DNA of 64,000 nucleotides from Lycium barbarum (lineage: Eukaryota; Streptophyta; Magnoliopsida; Solanales; Solanaceae): assembly GCF_019175385.1 (NCBI RefSeq), contig NC_083344.1, positions 65,596,782 to 65,660,781 on the forward strand, in the 5' to 3' direction. Shown piece by piece: positions 1-12,184 of this stretch; positions within the stretch are counted from its first letter, which is position 1; the number at the start of each line of letters is the position of its first letter. The notes under the pieces are model-generated. The model worked only from the letters and a program-made list of their open reading frames with translations. It made no database searches and was not told the DNA's origin. A program made the position numbers and the translations under genes.

Positions 1-135
1 GAATGAGCACGAATTCGTCCCTTTCTACAGTGGACGAGCAAACATTCATCCCTTTCTAAGGTGGATAAGCATGTATTCTTCCCTTTCTAAGGTGGACAAG
101 CACATATTCATTCCTTTCTAAGTTGGACGAGCAAG
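1..135. repeat. 31-bp minisatellite
   Basis: About four head-to-tail copies of a 31-bp unit, with full copies near 30-60, 61-91 and 92-122 and partial copies at both ends. The unit reads roughly GTGGACAAGC, a variable centre, then CCCTTTCTAAG. The array is cut by the window edge, so its full size is unknown. It sits in presumed Ogre internal sequence. No coding role is seen. Confidence 0.85.
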
Positions 136-139
136 TGTG

Positions 140-335
140 TTAAAAGTAAATATCCCACTTCCGGGAAAATAGCAAATACACCACTTCCGGGCAAGTAAAG
201 AACAGATATCCCAATTCCGGGTAAATAGCAAACATCCCACTTCCGGGCAAGTAAATAGCAGATATCCCACTACCAGGCAAATAGCAAATATCCCACTTCC
301 AGGAAAATAGCAAATCCCACTTGCGGGTAAAAATA
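140..335. repeat. Second minisatellite, about 25-30 bp unit
   Basis: Six to seven imperfect copies of a unit like ATCCCACTTCCGGGCAAATA followed by GCAAAT, with small indels between copies. The unit is unrelated to that of the adjacent 31-bp array. The minus strand is open for 75 codons, but this only reflects a repeat without stops and gives a low-complexity peptide, so no gene is called. Confidence 0.8.
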
Positions 336-3300
336 AATTGATATACCAAGAACCATGTGTTTGACATGGTTTATGATTCCTATGATAGTTGTTGATGTGG
401 AGCGAGTTGTCCCAGCTTGTGGTTAAGGAAAGTCATCGATGACTTGGAATAGACTCGGCTTGTTTCGTCAGATAGGCTTTGTTTGATATCTCTGGTCATT
501 GTGGAAGACTTGATTTCTATTTCATCAAGCATAACGAGCGTCTCTTCAGTTTGATGGAGTGACTTGATGCTTGACGGTGTTCCCTGAAAAAATCCTTATA
601 CAGGAATTATTACCGTACAACGAGCAAAGTTAGGTATGAAACCGTTCGATGCGGCGATCCTCTCCTTGATGGATACCCTTTACAATGGCATGTTGATTTG
701 GCGACGTCATTTCATAGTTCATTACGTGTTGAGGAATGGTTTTGATATTGAAAGCTAAAATAGCCAATTTCAGGATGTCACATAAGGTGTGCCCCTACTT
801 TGTTTGGATTTCACGAAAAAGGGGAGATGTTTGCTAGAAGTTTTTTAGACATCTGAAAGATTTGATTGGGTAGCAAGTTGCCCTGGTCTAGGTTGCATCG
901 ATGTTCTCTTGTGTCGAACCTTGAATTGGAATTTTTGAGACCCTCTGTCAAAAATGCTACCCTAGTTGAGGGTTCGTGTCGACTAACTCTTTTGCCGAGT
1001 TGTTGTGAAGAAATTTTTGACGTCCTCTCAAAAATTCTGCCGTAGTGTGCGATTTGCGTCTATCGTCTTCTCTTGTCAATTGTCTTGAAGGGCCTCAAAA
1101 ATTCTGCCCCAGTGTGCGTTCTGCGCTGATGGTCTTCTCCTATTGATTGTCTTGAAAGGAATTTTTAGGGTCTCCTAAAAATTTGTAGCCCAGTTTAGGA
1201 TCGGTATTGGCTGATTCTTGCATCGCTACTCGTACTCTGGAATTCTGCGTCCCAGAGGTTTCCTAGGGGTTTTTAGGATTTTTCAATTGGTACGACAAAG
1301 CTTGGGGAGCGCCTACGTATCCTATTGTGTCAGGAATCAGGTTGAATATAGTTCAAAGCAGGGGAAATGGTGTTTTTCCTAAAAACTATGATCGAGTCCT
1401 ATAAGAACTGCCTACGTGTCCCATCTCGAGAAATCGGATCGTTGCCCAGTTCCTGTAGCGAGGTCAGAAACGAACCTATTGTTCCCCAGTGTCGGATTAT
1501 GTGTAAGACTGGGATAACATTTGCTAATAAGATTAATATCAGAAAGCCATGAGTTGTAATGGGTTCAGGTCGATTTGAGTTGCCCATATGTACCCCAAAG
1601 ATTTAAGTCTAATATAAGAGACAAATGGTGTCCGTTACTGGAGCATAGGGAAAAAAGACTTGCAACCTCTTAGTTATAAATGTGGCCGGCGACACATCCA
1701 TAAATAAGACTTTACATGGACATAGTTTTCACATTTCTTTGAGGACATTGTCATCTTGATCTCTGAAAGAAAGAGGATTGGTATCGTCGTAGTGCTGAAT
1801 TATGTTTGCACTAGACACTTGTGCTCTTTAAGAGTGAATTGGTGAAAGGGCGACCTCGAAAGGCGATCATCCTGTGCATCTTGGAATGGATGGGGTCGAC
1901 ACGAGTTTCAGCTGGTTGGGGAGTTACATATCCCTCTTTTGCATATTAGCTATGTTCTTGACGTTGACTTGAGGCTCGTTGCCTTGTTAACTTTCTTGTC
2001 GTTTTGGTAGCAGAAAATTTCCTTAGTGGGATATGATTGACTCGTGTTGATCCCATTGAAAATGTCATGGTAGACTGGTGATGACAGGAATATAAACCCC
2101 AAAAAAAGTATTGAGAGAGTCGAGGGCTAAACAGCTGATTTAGGGATGTCACATAAGGCGTATCCTAATTTGCCTGAATTTTTGTGAAAGTAGTTGTTTA
2201 TTTGAGTGGTCATTTTGGAGTTTGAACAAAGTTGTCGAACATTTTAAATAAGTTGCCCTAGTTTCCAGTCCTTAGTATACTTAATTGAAAATGTTTACAA
2301 ATGAAGACTTGACGAGCTTGACTCATTCAAAGACACACCCTAGATCCGCTCTGAGGGTCCGTAGTTTGAAACAACGGAAGACCGTGCCCTTATGTAGGAT
2401 TGCCTACGTATCTTGCTGGAACATGAATCAGGCCTGTGTAGTTCATAACTGAAACTAATTCTCCACGGGAGGGTGGGTTGAGACTGGTAGCATCTGAATG
2501 AACGACGGATGGAATTTTTGAATGTTTTGACATTTGTAGCGTAGCGCATGGGTGGGCTAAAAGGGATCGTTATTTTAGTTTTTGTGAAAGACACACTTTT
2601 GGTGGTCCCCACGAGTCAATCAGAAAATCTCAAAGCGAAAACTGTATTAGTCATTCGGTTATAATGAACAAAGTACTCGTTTCGCCTAAGACAAAATAGT
2701 CCAGGATCCGATCGAAATTAAAGATTTTTGAAGATGACCTAAGTAGCTAACTGAACAGAGAGGATTTTGACCATCTGACCGGTAACGAAACTATCAAGCT
2801 TGCAATTCACTGGTCATATGTTGCTAAACATGCATGTGTATGCTCAAAGTATATGCATATATTGTGATACCAGATTAAGATAGCGCCAAACAAACCCAGG
2901 AAATGGGCCTGGCAAGCCCAATCAAACAAATGCCTTAACAATTCCTACCGAGGTCCGGACTTATCTCTTATATTAGCTTAAGGATGAAATGGGCCTTCTT
3001 ATATTTATTCTGATGGTCCGGAACACTTAGGTTCGTAGCTCAAGCCATTTAAACATTTAGTATTAAAGCCTATGGTGATTTCTGTCCCATTTCGACTTGA
3101 TATATACTCATATATTGTCTGATATACTTTTATATGCATATGGTACACCACTCGATATACAGTTTGACATGTATATCAAGTGTACATACCTTGTACACAT
3201 CTAAAAGGATCAGCTCTTATTAAGACCTATGTATATATGCCATGTATACACTTCTTTTAACGTAGGCAATTTTCACTAATGCCCTTTTCCAGCCATCTAA

Positions 3301-4536
3301 ATTATAATTCCTTTTATTATTATGATTAAGCCGTACTGGGCTGGGTTGAAATAACTCTGACCTTTCCAAGTTTAATGTTTAAAATCTCCCTCTCTTGTCT
3401 ATTGGTGACACCATACCAGACCTGGTATCAAGCGACTCTTAATCCCTCTGAGTGCCACCTTAGTCTTATGATTCAATTAGGATTATCAATCACCAACTTA
3501 AGTTGACTGTACTGAACTGGGTTGAAAGCAACCCCAAGTCTTTCTAAGCTTCCCTTAAGTCTTTGGCTCTATTAACCACCTAATTAATTTCCGTTTTAGG
3601 CAATGTGGTTCTCAATGTAATTCTAAGGCAAATCTGTATTTAATCTTAGCAAGGCAATAATTCATCATTTATCAAACCAACAACAAAAGGATACTCAGCT
3701 ATATGCAATCCAAACAGGTATCAAATGGAATACAAACATTCGTAATCAATACAAGTATTTTATTTGAAAGCTTGATAGTGCAAAGAACAAAATTACTGAA
3801 CTAAAGTTGTCTACAATATGGGACATAAACAATAATGTCCCTGAACGTACACAAGATTTGTTGAGACTAAGGACAAACTCATTTAAGATTTTTGCTTCAA
3901 CCTGTTCCCTTTCCTAAGTTCCAGAAAGTATGAGCACTGAGTGAACTAGCTAAAACTATAATAATAGGTCCATTTTCAGGCTAAAACAGCTATTTTATGC
4001 ATGATCGAATTCAGTTTAATCAATTCTGGATTCAGTGATAGGAAATTAAGGTCAAATGTGTACATATGACAAGTATTGCTCCATAGACTTATAGGGCATG
4101 TTGTGGCAACCTTTTATTTGGGAGAATGATATTATGAACCAAGTTAGACTTGGTTCATTCCTAGTCTCCTCTCCAAGGAGTCTTTAAAAATACTTCCCTT
4201 TGCCAAGTGGTTCACAACTTGGATACCTGCACTCATGACCCTCTCATCCTGTCATTAAATCAATCCTACTATCCTTAAAGGTGAGACAACTTGATTTTTA
4301 GAACCAAATTAACTTAGATTCTTCAAGTTGACTATTCTGACCTATCTTTAGCCAAAATAACCTAAAAGATCCTATTTAATTAATCTAGGTTGATTTTAGT
4401 GTCATAGTTTTAGCAAAATCCCTCAAAGGTCTTATTAACCTCTTCCTAGTCAACTAAAGGCATTTTGTTGGTCCCATGGTCATAGGAATGAAACTCAATG
4501 GAAAATGACTTCAAAGCCCTAAAGAAGAAGCAGTAC
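336..4536 (-). mobile_element. Putative Ogre/Tat internal region, left part
   Basis: This stretch holds no convincing coding sequence. It is assigned to the minus-strand Ogre-like element because it lies on the internal side of that element's PBS (8003-8020) and LTR (8023-27911), interrupted only by solo LTR C1. Boxes reading GCCTACGTATCCT or close variants, followed by AATCAGG, occur near 1310-1345, 1408-1440 and 2400-2440; I associate such boxes with Solanaceae gypsy elements. A GTGATACCAGA motif near 2866 is isolated and not treated as a PBS. No gag or pol motif was recognised, so this could also be another decayed element. Confidence 0.4.
925..1205. repeat. Diverged tandem repeat, about 75-80 bp unit
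   Basis: Four degenerate units begin near 929, 1010, 1088 and 1158. Each has a block like GAATTTTTGAGACCCTCTCA, then AAAATTCTGCCCCAGT, then a CGTCTTCTC-type spacer. The direct and inverted A/T runs in each unit could form small hairpins. It lies in presumed Ogre internal DNA. Confidence 0.6.
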
Positions 4537-5019
4537 TGTAACGACTTATTTGGTCGTTATAGTTCTTTCAGTGGTTTCGCCCGTTCCCGAGCATTGATTA
4601 GCTCACTTTTGACCCGAGGGGACCGTTGATACACTTCCCCAGGTTTCTAGACCGGAGTCGAGCAACTTTGGTAAAAATATGGGCTTTAAGTAAAAAGGGT
4701 TGACCCGAAGTTGACTTTTGGGCAAACGGACCTTTTTCGGAGTATTGCCGATTTCGAGAGGTCCGGATGGTCATTTAGAACCTTTATGTATATTTGGTTT
4801 GATTCCCTATGCATTCAGATGCATTTTGGGACATAGGATGGGAGATTGGAATTAGGCATCGGGGGTTGACTTGGTCAACGAGGCCTCCGTTGGAAATTCT
4901 GAGACTACGAACGCGTTAGCAGAGCATTTTTGTATGGGTTTAGGTGGTCGGGTTGTGAGCAGATGGCCTCAGTAATAATCCAAAAATTTGATTGAGGACT
5001 TAGAAAATATGGGAATTCT

Positions 5020-5156
5020 GGTGTCTGGTGCCCGCACTGGCGGCACCGCTGTGGCGGTGTGATGACCGCTGGGGTGGTCATGTGTGATAGGAGCCATATC
5101 GCTATGGCGGTATCCCAGCCGCCGTAGCGGCCTTCCAACCGCTGTGGCGGTAACGG
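5020..5156 (+). promoter_or_regulatory. CCGCTGTGGCGG palindrome array in C1
   Basis: At least five imperfect palindromes of the form CCGCTrTrGCGG lie head to tail (for example CGCTATGGCGG, GCCGCCGTAGCGG, ACCGCTGTGGCGGT). They are followed within about 30 bp by TTATATTTCATTAAATG and CTTAAATAAG, candidate TATA boxes. The placement suggests upstream promoter elements, but that is inference. Confidence 0.6.
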
Positions 5157-6084
5157 GCAGTTATATTTCATTAAATGTGTCTTAAATAAGTCTTAGACCC
5201 TCATTATTTTATATCTTGATATTGGGGCTTAGAGAAACTGTTCTTGGAGATAAATTGAAGAAATTCTTAGAGGTAAACTTTGCCTAATCCTTTACTCTTC
5301 CTCAATCACAATCATTCTAGATTCTTCCCTTCCCTTTAACATTTCCGCAGAGATGAAATTTTGAGAAGGGTTTTGGGAAACTTTTCCTTAGGGTCATGTA
5401 TGATAAATTGATGATGTTAATGCTAAAATTTGATGAATCTATGTTTATTGATCATATACCTCCCACTTTTAAAATTGAATTTCGGATTTGGAGACTTAGG
5501 GTTTATACCCAATTTGAGGGTTTTTACTTGAAATCAAATTTAGACCAATTCTTTGGTTAAATCAACAATTAATGGTTGGGCTATGATTCCCTAGTACTTA
5601 ATTTTGGTATTTTGCCGCAAATTTTTCATTTTGCCCTTGTGGGCCCGTTTCCCAAATTTCTAGTGTCAAAATGGACCTAATTGGTATCATAGCAATATTA
5701 GTATCATTCTTCATGATTTATAATTTAGAATTCGATTATGCTTAGACTACTTTGGTTCTGTGCTTCAGAGGAAGGGCAAGGCAATAGAGTGACTTGTTGG
5801 TTTTGCGGTTAGGCTGTCCAGGTAGGTTATGGTCTATTTTGATGAGACTTCTTATAGTGAATCACATATTTAGATTGTGAGGTCGGAGACAACATGTGAA
5901 CCTGCGGGTATGAAGTTTTGATGGATATTTCCTTAGGTTGGGCCCTGATGTGTCTTGGGACTAGCCACCCCGTTATGTGTGTTTGATTGATTAATTGTGT
6001 TAACTTGATGCTATGTGTAGTTGATAGATATCGAGTCCTGCTTGTCGTCCTAATTTGGATAGAATGGACATACCGTTGTTAGTA

Positions 6085-6240
6085 TTTATGCTCGATATAT
6101 GTTTGCGTACCCACTGTTGGTACTTGATTTAGTGATATGTTGGCGTACCCACTGTTGGTACTTGACTTGATATATTTTGGCATACCCACTGTGGTGTTGT
6201 AAAGCGATACGTTGTGGCATACCTCGTTGTTGTATTTGTG
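6085..6240. repeat. C1 internal tandem repeat, about 45 bp
   Basis: Four copies of a unit containing GCGTACCCACTGTTGGTACT followed by TGATTTAGTGATATG-type spacer. The last copies have lost part of the unit. GTACCCACTGTTGGTAC is itself an imperfect inverted repeat. Confidence 0.75.
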
Positions 6241-6299
6241 ATATTAAACCTGATTGTTGATGATTGACATATGTATTGCACGCATTCTCTCATATTCAT

Positions 6300-6600
6300 G
6301 CATGGCCGATACCCGGTGATGATCCGGTATCGTTGATTGAGCAAAACTGATATTTGATAAACTCCTTTACTTGAGTGATTGTGAAAATGCCGATGACCGA
6401 AGATCCATTTCGGAATCGTTGTTTATATGAAACTGATATTTGATAAACTCTTTTACTTGAGTGATTGTGAGAACACCGATGTCCGAGGTTCAATTCCGGA
6501 ATCGTCGATTTGTGAAACTGATATTTGACAGACTCTTTTGAGTGACTATGAGGAGGCCGATGTCCGATGGTTATATTCGGGTATCATTGTTGCATGGCCT
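6300..6600. repeat. C1 internal tandem repeat, about 95 bp
   Basis: Three units share AAACTGATATTTGATAAACT, CTTGAGTGATTGTGA, GCCGATGTCCGA and TCGGAATCGTTG blocks in that order. They lie directly after the 45-bp repeats in the downstream half of the LTR. Short minus-strand open frames here are repeat artefacts. Confidence 0.75.
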
Positions 6601-7112
6601 ATTCTGATGTTATCCCGGAATCGTTTTTAGTGCATGGACTCCGCGGGTCCCCGGTGAGACTCCCCCTGTGAGCAATTAGCCAGGGTCCCGTCTGTTTGTT
6701 GGGCAAAGATCCGGGATGGGTGGCACTTAGACTTTGCGAGTCACACTTGGTTGTGATACCGAGACATCGATACTTCCATCCGGAGTACATGTGTACACCT
6801 CATTTGCATAGCATGGCATCGCATTCATACCATTTTTGCACTGCGTTGCATTATTATTTGATCGAGTGTGGTGATTGTTGGTATTGTGATGTCTCCGTTG
6901 TGATGATTGGATTGTGTCGATTCTATTGTGGTGATCAGATTGGATCGAGTATACTCAGACTTATCATATTAGAGTTTAGATGCTTACATAGGTGATGACG
7001 GATTTCGGTTGCGATTATATTGTCTCATGCTTGATTGTTTTATTTGCTTATCTGCTTTATTTTCTGAATTGTGTTAACTATACTTAGTCGGCCGATGATG
7101 CCTATGAGTATC

Positions 7113-7158
7113 ATTGTTTGTACTGACCTGAACTTGCTGCATTCTTTTATGAATGCAG
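7113..7158 (+). promoter_or_regulatory. LTR hairpin module, C1 copy
   Basis: The block TTGTTTGTACTGACCTGAAC precedes a perfect 8-bp hairpin: CTGCATTC at 7137-7144, loop TTTTAT, GAATGCAG at 7151-7158. It lies about 400 bp before the LTR 3' end, the same relative place as related hairpins in B, C2 and the class I module of other families. Function is unknown; it is read here as a structured RNA element. Confidence 0.55.
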
Positions 7159-7565
7159 AGTAACAGATCGGATCTACTTCTCTGATTCGTGGTTGATCAA
7201 CTCTTCAGCTTCCACTCGAGTTTTACAGGGTGAGCATGGCATCCGCTGACCTCGAAGATTCTTCTATTACTTATGTCTTGCTTTCCATTCAGAGACATGA
7301 TTTGAGACTACTTATGTGTTATTATTCAGACTTTAGTATTTAGATTTAGATGCTCTTGTATGACCAGACCAGATACTGTGGTGGATTTCATTTACTTCCT
7401 CACTTGTGAACATTATATTATAGTATATTATATTGTAAGACTTACGTTATTTTACTTTCTTACGCTATTTTCTATTATTGTGAATGTTGAGCTAAGGGTT
7501 CGCCTACCGAGGTGGGAAAGGTAGGTGCCCGCATGACCTATGCTAAAATGTGTCGTGACAAGTAC

Positions 7566-8002
7566 AGGGTGGGTCATCACCCCCAAACCCTTTCCTAGAC
7601 CTTCTTCTTTAGTAAAAAGGAGGCAAGGCCAAACTGGTAATCACTCCAGTCTATGCCTTGACCTTCCTTTTACTCCCCTGCGCACTCTCAACCCTTTATC
7701 CCATCCCACAAGCAAATGACAACGACATGAAACCTCTAGAATTAGGACGAGTTTAATATTACCATTAAACCATACTATTCTGTTGTTTAAGACTTCACTT
7801 AATAGTCTACCCTCTTATCTTAAGGCATTGATCATTTGACATTTAGGCTCTATTAGGTAATCCTAGGAAAAAAACCCTCGTGGGCACAAAAAATAGGCTG
7901 ATATGCATACGGTGAAAGTTTATTTATATAGGAAAGTAAAAACATAAGCAGTTTATACAAATAATCACATTATATTGAAACTCTTATGGTTAGAACCTAG
8001 AC
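7566..8002 (-). mobile_element. Ogre leader between C1 and PBS
   Basis: This untranslated leader-like stretch follows the PBS on the minus strand. It continues 336-4536 after the C1 insertion is removed, because the AGTAC duplication closes the gap. No coding sequence is seen. Confidence 0.5.
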
Positions 8003-8020
8003 TCCCCAGCAGAGTCGTCA
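8003..8020 (-). other. Ogre/Tat primer binding site
   Basis: On the minus strand this reads TGACGACTCTGCTGGGGA, one mismatch from the TGGCGACTCTGCTGGGGA I associate with Ogre/Tat elements (reported as tRNA-Arg primed). It lies two bases inside the LTR end TTTACA, as expected for a first-strand priming site. It fixes the element's orientation as minus. Confidence 0.75.
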
Positions 8021-8959
8021 TCTGTAAAGGTTCACATTTCGTGGGTGGGGTTAGCGCTCGAAAAGCTACTTCGAACTCGTTCGTGCTTTTTCGGACTTTG
8101 TTTTAAAAGAGTTTCCACCTAATCTTTAGGAAATTAGGAAAACCAGTGGTGAAGGGTTTATTCAAATACATTGAAAAATCCTTGGTAATTCAGAGTTCTA
8201 GGTAAGGGTTCTGGTGATCCCGTGGGGAAGGTGTTAGGCACCCCAGTATTAAGGATCCGTAGAATACGGTTGACCTTCGAGCTTCAATGTGTGATTATGT
8301 ATAAATTGCCTATGTTTGTTGAGCTTCCCGTATAAAAATACTATCACGGCATATCATTTTGACTTTAAAAGAGTTAAACAAATTCCCTTAAGGTAAAGGT
8401 ACTTTGAGTTCGGATTTAAAATATCCGGAAAAAAATAGTTTGTCCTTTTACTTATAAGGATAGTATGCTGGGTATATCCCATCTAAAAAAAATTCTATGT
8501 GTTTGTATGTAAGAAAAATATATATGTATATGTATATGTACAACCTTTATTTAATTCATACCTTATCCACATTTTATCTCCTCAGTAAACCATATCCTCA
8601 GAACTATTTTCCCAAACTCGGGTTTTGATGGAAATTCCACTTATTTGAATTTATTAAGTTGGGTCTAGCCCTGTAACATCTCGTAAATTCGAGTTATGTG
8701 TGAATGTATGAAAATGAGTATTAAGTCGATACTTTATCCATATGAATCCATTCGGGATGAATTCGGGTGATAAACAATCGTTTTGAAGTCAAACCAAAAA
8801 GTGAAGTTCTTAAGGCTTTCTACATTCGTCTAAGTCTGAGACATCCTGTACTTATGGCCAGTTTTCGGGTATTTTCATTACGAATTTGAGAAAACTTAAA
8901 CCATGAAAGTTGTAGATATTTGAAATACCTTTCCAACGGTATATTATGGAGGTCAAACG

Positions 8960-9050
8960 GACATAATACGGACCAAAATACGACCAGTATCACAAAATAC
9001 GACCAGTATTTTGTTGGGCATAAAATTCATTGTTCCAGAACAATATATAT
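8960..9050 (+). promoter_or_regulatory. ATACGACCAGTAT palindromes and TATA in D
   Basis: ATACGGACC is followed by two copies of ATACGACCAGTAT, an imperfect palindrome, about 20 bp apart. ACAATATATATTCG, a candidate TATA region, follows within 25 bp. The arrangement parallels the palindrome arrays of C1, E, G and H. Confidence 0.5.
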
Positions 9051-9338
9051 TCGTCCATATTAGTCCAAATCATTATTTTTCTTTCCTTCAATCCCTAGAA
9101 CGACCTTCTACCTTTTCCCATCATTAAGAACACTAAGGTAAGCCTATTCTAAGCCTTCTAAGTCAATTCTTACATATATCCGTATATTCTAATCAAGAAT
9201 TCATCATTCTTAACCTAGGGTTTTCAAGAAAACCCAATTAAAGGGATTCAAGACTAAGGCTTTGGGATTTCTTCAAAAAAGGTGGACCCCCCACACTATG
9301 ATGGATTATATGGAATTTTTATTATGTTTTAGACATTG

Positions 9339-10231
9339 TGTCACGACCCAGCCCCGGGGCCATGACTAGTGCCCGAGTTAGACAATCGTATACGTACCTG
9401 TTAGACATAGTCAGGCTGACACTATAGACAACATGGGAATTGACAAAGACTCACACGTTCACAATGTCACATTTCATGATAATCTGTCTCCTGAGGAGTC
9501 ACAACCAATCACAACGTAATAAAATACGCAAGCCGACAAGGCTGCTACTATATATCATTATAATACGCAAGTCGACAAGGCTACTACTACATGTCAATAT
9601 ACCACGAAAGCCGACAAGGCTGCCACTACATATCGATACCATATGCAAGCCGACAAGGCTGCCACAACAAACAGAAATATCCACAACAAACTATATAGAC
9701 ACAGCTCATCATAATCTATATACAACCCACACATATGTCTACAAACCTCTAAGAGTATCATTAGTGAAATATGACGGGACAGGGCCCCGCCGTACCCCTG
9801 GACAAACATATATATATCTATCTATATATATATATATATATATATATATCAAAAGATCTGTACCAAAGGTCTAGGCTCCGGAGCAATAGAACTCTCCAAG
9901 ACAGCTGAGTGGGAACCCTAAGCTGGAGGATCACCGAATCGAGTATCTGTACCAGCGGGCATGAAACGTAGCCCCCCTCCCCCCCGAAGAAAGGGGGTCA
10001 GTACGAGATATGTACTGAGTATATAAAGCATGGAACACAATAAAGAGGATCATGATTGAAATAGAAATTACAGGAGACAAGTATGACTTTCAAAATACCA
10101 ATACACTTGCCTTATAAAATGTGAAACATGCATATCAATATCATATATCATATCCGGCCCACTATGGGACTCGGTGAATAAAGTCATCACATACCATCCT
10201 TGTCGCCACAATCACATCATCATATCATCAT

Positions 10232-10265
<34 letters not shown>

Positions 10266-11732
10266 GTATCCCACCTCTCTAGTGAGGGACTCGGTGAACA
10301 ATGCAGTGAAACTGTGCACGAAAGCGTATCCTGGCCCGGGACTCAGTGAAAGATAAATTGAGGCATGCACGAGCAGAGTAGTGAGCTACCATATGCAAAC
10401 TAAATCATATCTGAGACTCAATAGAATAATCAAAATGAACCATCATCGAAAATCAAGACAATAGTCATATCAAGTACCCTTCGAATGCACTATGGATTAT
10501 ATCGAGAAAGGACGTCTGAAATGATAAACACGTATCAAGACATAATGAAATAGGTTCTGGAAATCAAGAACATTAACCATCCTAATGTCTCTAACAATAA
10601 GAACTTATACATTCGTCGTTTGTTTATTTCATATGAATCATGCCAAAAGAAAGAAAGGATAACTTTACATACCTGTTATGGGTTAATCGTAATCAAGTTC
10701 GCTTCGTCGCCCCTTTAGCCTATTTAATATGAAAGTAGCGCTATCGTTAGTAAACTATACTTTCTAGCTTATAAATCTACAACCAATCACTTATAGGAAT
10801 CATTCTTTAGTTCATACTTCTTTGATTAGGGTTTTGGTTAGTTAAGAACTTAACGAAAATCAGGCAGCATTTCCCCTATATAACTCGCCTAACCCGAACT
10901 TCTAATTAATCTCTTGTTATCACAACAATACCAACAACAACAGTAATAGAAATATTCATATCATATCCTTACAATCCAGCCCATAAACAACTCAAACAAC
11001 CCAATAACGTTTCTTAATCCTTTTCCAATCCAAATCATTATCATTTAAGATTATACACCAAACAGACCAACATACGTTTTGTATATGATACGTTATACAC
11101 TTCTTTCTTCCAAATTTAGAAGCCATATCAACGACAACACGACAACAATACGAACAACAACATATATACCTACTTATAATTATATTTTCATTCCTTTCCG
11201 CACAACCAAATCATCCTCGAATACAATACAATTATAACCTTAAGCATCAAATTCTTTCACTTTCGTCACACAATCAATAACAACCATAAGGACAACAACA
11301 TCAAAATTAATTCACCATTTTTAAGTTAGAGCAGCCCCCTCACGGCCCAAACAACAACTTAGCATCAACACACACAATTCTTTACATCCAATTTCACATT
11401 TACCAATTTATACAAAATCCAAACCACCTCTAAAACATGTTAGAAAGAATTAAATCTTACCTTATCAAGCTTGGCTCCTTAACGTTGCTGCCCCCAATGA
11501 TTCAATTCATGTTGCAATCACCTTAAATACTTAGAACTCTTTAGAAATTCAATCTCCCTTCATTAGATATTAGGCTCGGCCAAGATAGCCATAGCCGAGA
11601 GCTTCTTCCTCAATCTCAACTCCACTTCTCTCTCTAATTCAATTGAAGTTAGAAATTATGATCAATGAGTCATGTTTGTGACTTATATATGCAGCCCCTA
11701 TGCTTTACACGTGCCCACATAACGAATCATCC

Positions 11733-11775
<43 letters not shown>

Positions 11776-12040
11776 TTTTTTTAAAGAATTCGGTGGGGCC
11801 CACTTAATATGCTAATTAGGCTAATTAATCCCTAAATCCCCACTTAATAATCTAATCATGGTTAATTAATTCCTAATCTCCACTAATATTTCTATACTAA
11901 TTGGAATTTGCAAGCAAGTCGTGCCATATTAAAAATCGGGATTAAAAGTCCTTGTCTCATATCCCAAAAATAATCTCGTCCTTAAACTTATGTCGATTAG
12001 CTTACGAATAATCCAATGTACAAAAATACGGGATATAACA
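9339..12040 (-). repeat. A 3' LTR (2702 bp)
   Basis: The left LTR is bounded by TGTCACG and ATAACA and followed by the PPT. It has a four-copy AAGCCGACAAGGCTGCC repeat (about 9525-9665), TA tracts at 9807-9849, 10236-10262 and 11733-11766, a TATA-like sequence on the minus strand at 11681-11693, the box GGCAGCATTTCCCCT near 10864, and the hairpin module at 9953-10031. Open frames inside it (for example 9440-9874 plus) are repeat-driven and not genes. Confidence 0.93.
9525..9668. repeat. AAGCCGACAAGGCTGCC tandem repeat in A LTR
   Basis: Four units of about 39-40 bp, each with the imperfect palindrome AAGCCGACAAGGCTGCC followed by an A/T-rich ACTACATATC-type spacer. The same array recurs at about 16875-17016 in the other LTR, and a related one lies in E near 24335-24400. 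Confidence 0.8.
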
Positions 12041-12054
12041 TCCTTCCCCCCTTT
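12041..12054 (-). other. A polypurine tract
   Basis: On the minus strand this reads AAAGGGGGGAAGGA, ending exactly at the 3' LTR. It would prime second-strand synthesis. The palindrome AACATTCG-AGGA-CGAATGTT (minus strand; plus 12057-12076) lies directly upstream of it. Confidence 0.85.
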
Positions 12055-12184
12055 AGAACATTCGTCCTCGAATGTTAAACTAGTCCTATAAGGTCTCATA
12101 AAGATTTCAGGGAAGTCTCTTTTATTGCTATAGTATATAGTCTCATCTACTAATTAACATAACCAAGCGAGGAATTTAAATTAC

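Larger units (their letters stand above)
4537..7560 (+). mobile_element. Solo LTR C1 (3.0 kb)
   Basis: The sequence starts TGTAACGACTTATTTGG and ends GTGTCGTGACA, flanked by the 5-bp duplication AGTAC at 4532-4536 and 7561-7565. No PBS, PPT or coding region lies inside, so this is a solo LTR left by LTR-LTR recombination. Plus orientation is inferred from the order of internal landmarks: palindrome array near the 5' end, TATA-like CTTAAATAAG near 5183, and a hairpin about 0.4 kb before the 3' end. Its right end resembles the reverse complement of the left end of C2, so the two are related subfamilies. Confidence 0.92.

Noticed and set aside
1..335. Short regularly spaced repeats resembling a CRISPR array
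   Set aside because: Units are contiguous and imperfect with no unique spacers, there are no cas genes, and the context is plant retrotransposon DNA.
2860..2885. GTGATACCAGA as a possible tRNA-iMet PBS
   Set aside because: No LTR terminus lies next to it and the following bases do not continue the match.
5020..5156. CCGCTATAGCGG palindromes as MITE termini
   Set aside because: They are tandem, lie inside LTRs at a fixed place, and show no terminal inverted repeats or target duplications of their own.
9440..9874. 144-codon plus-strand ORF (and its counterpart at 16789-17247)
   Set aside because: It runs through the 39-bp tandem repeat and TA tract of the A LTR; both copies are LTR sequence with no domain.
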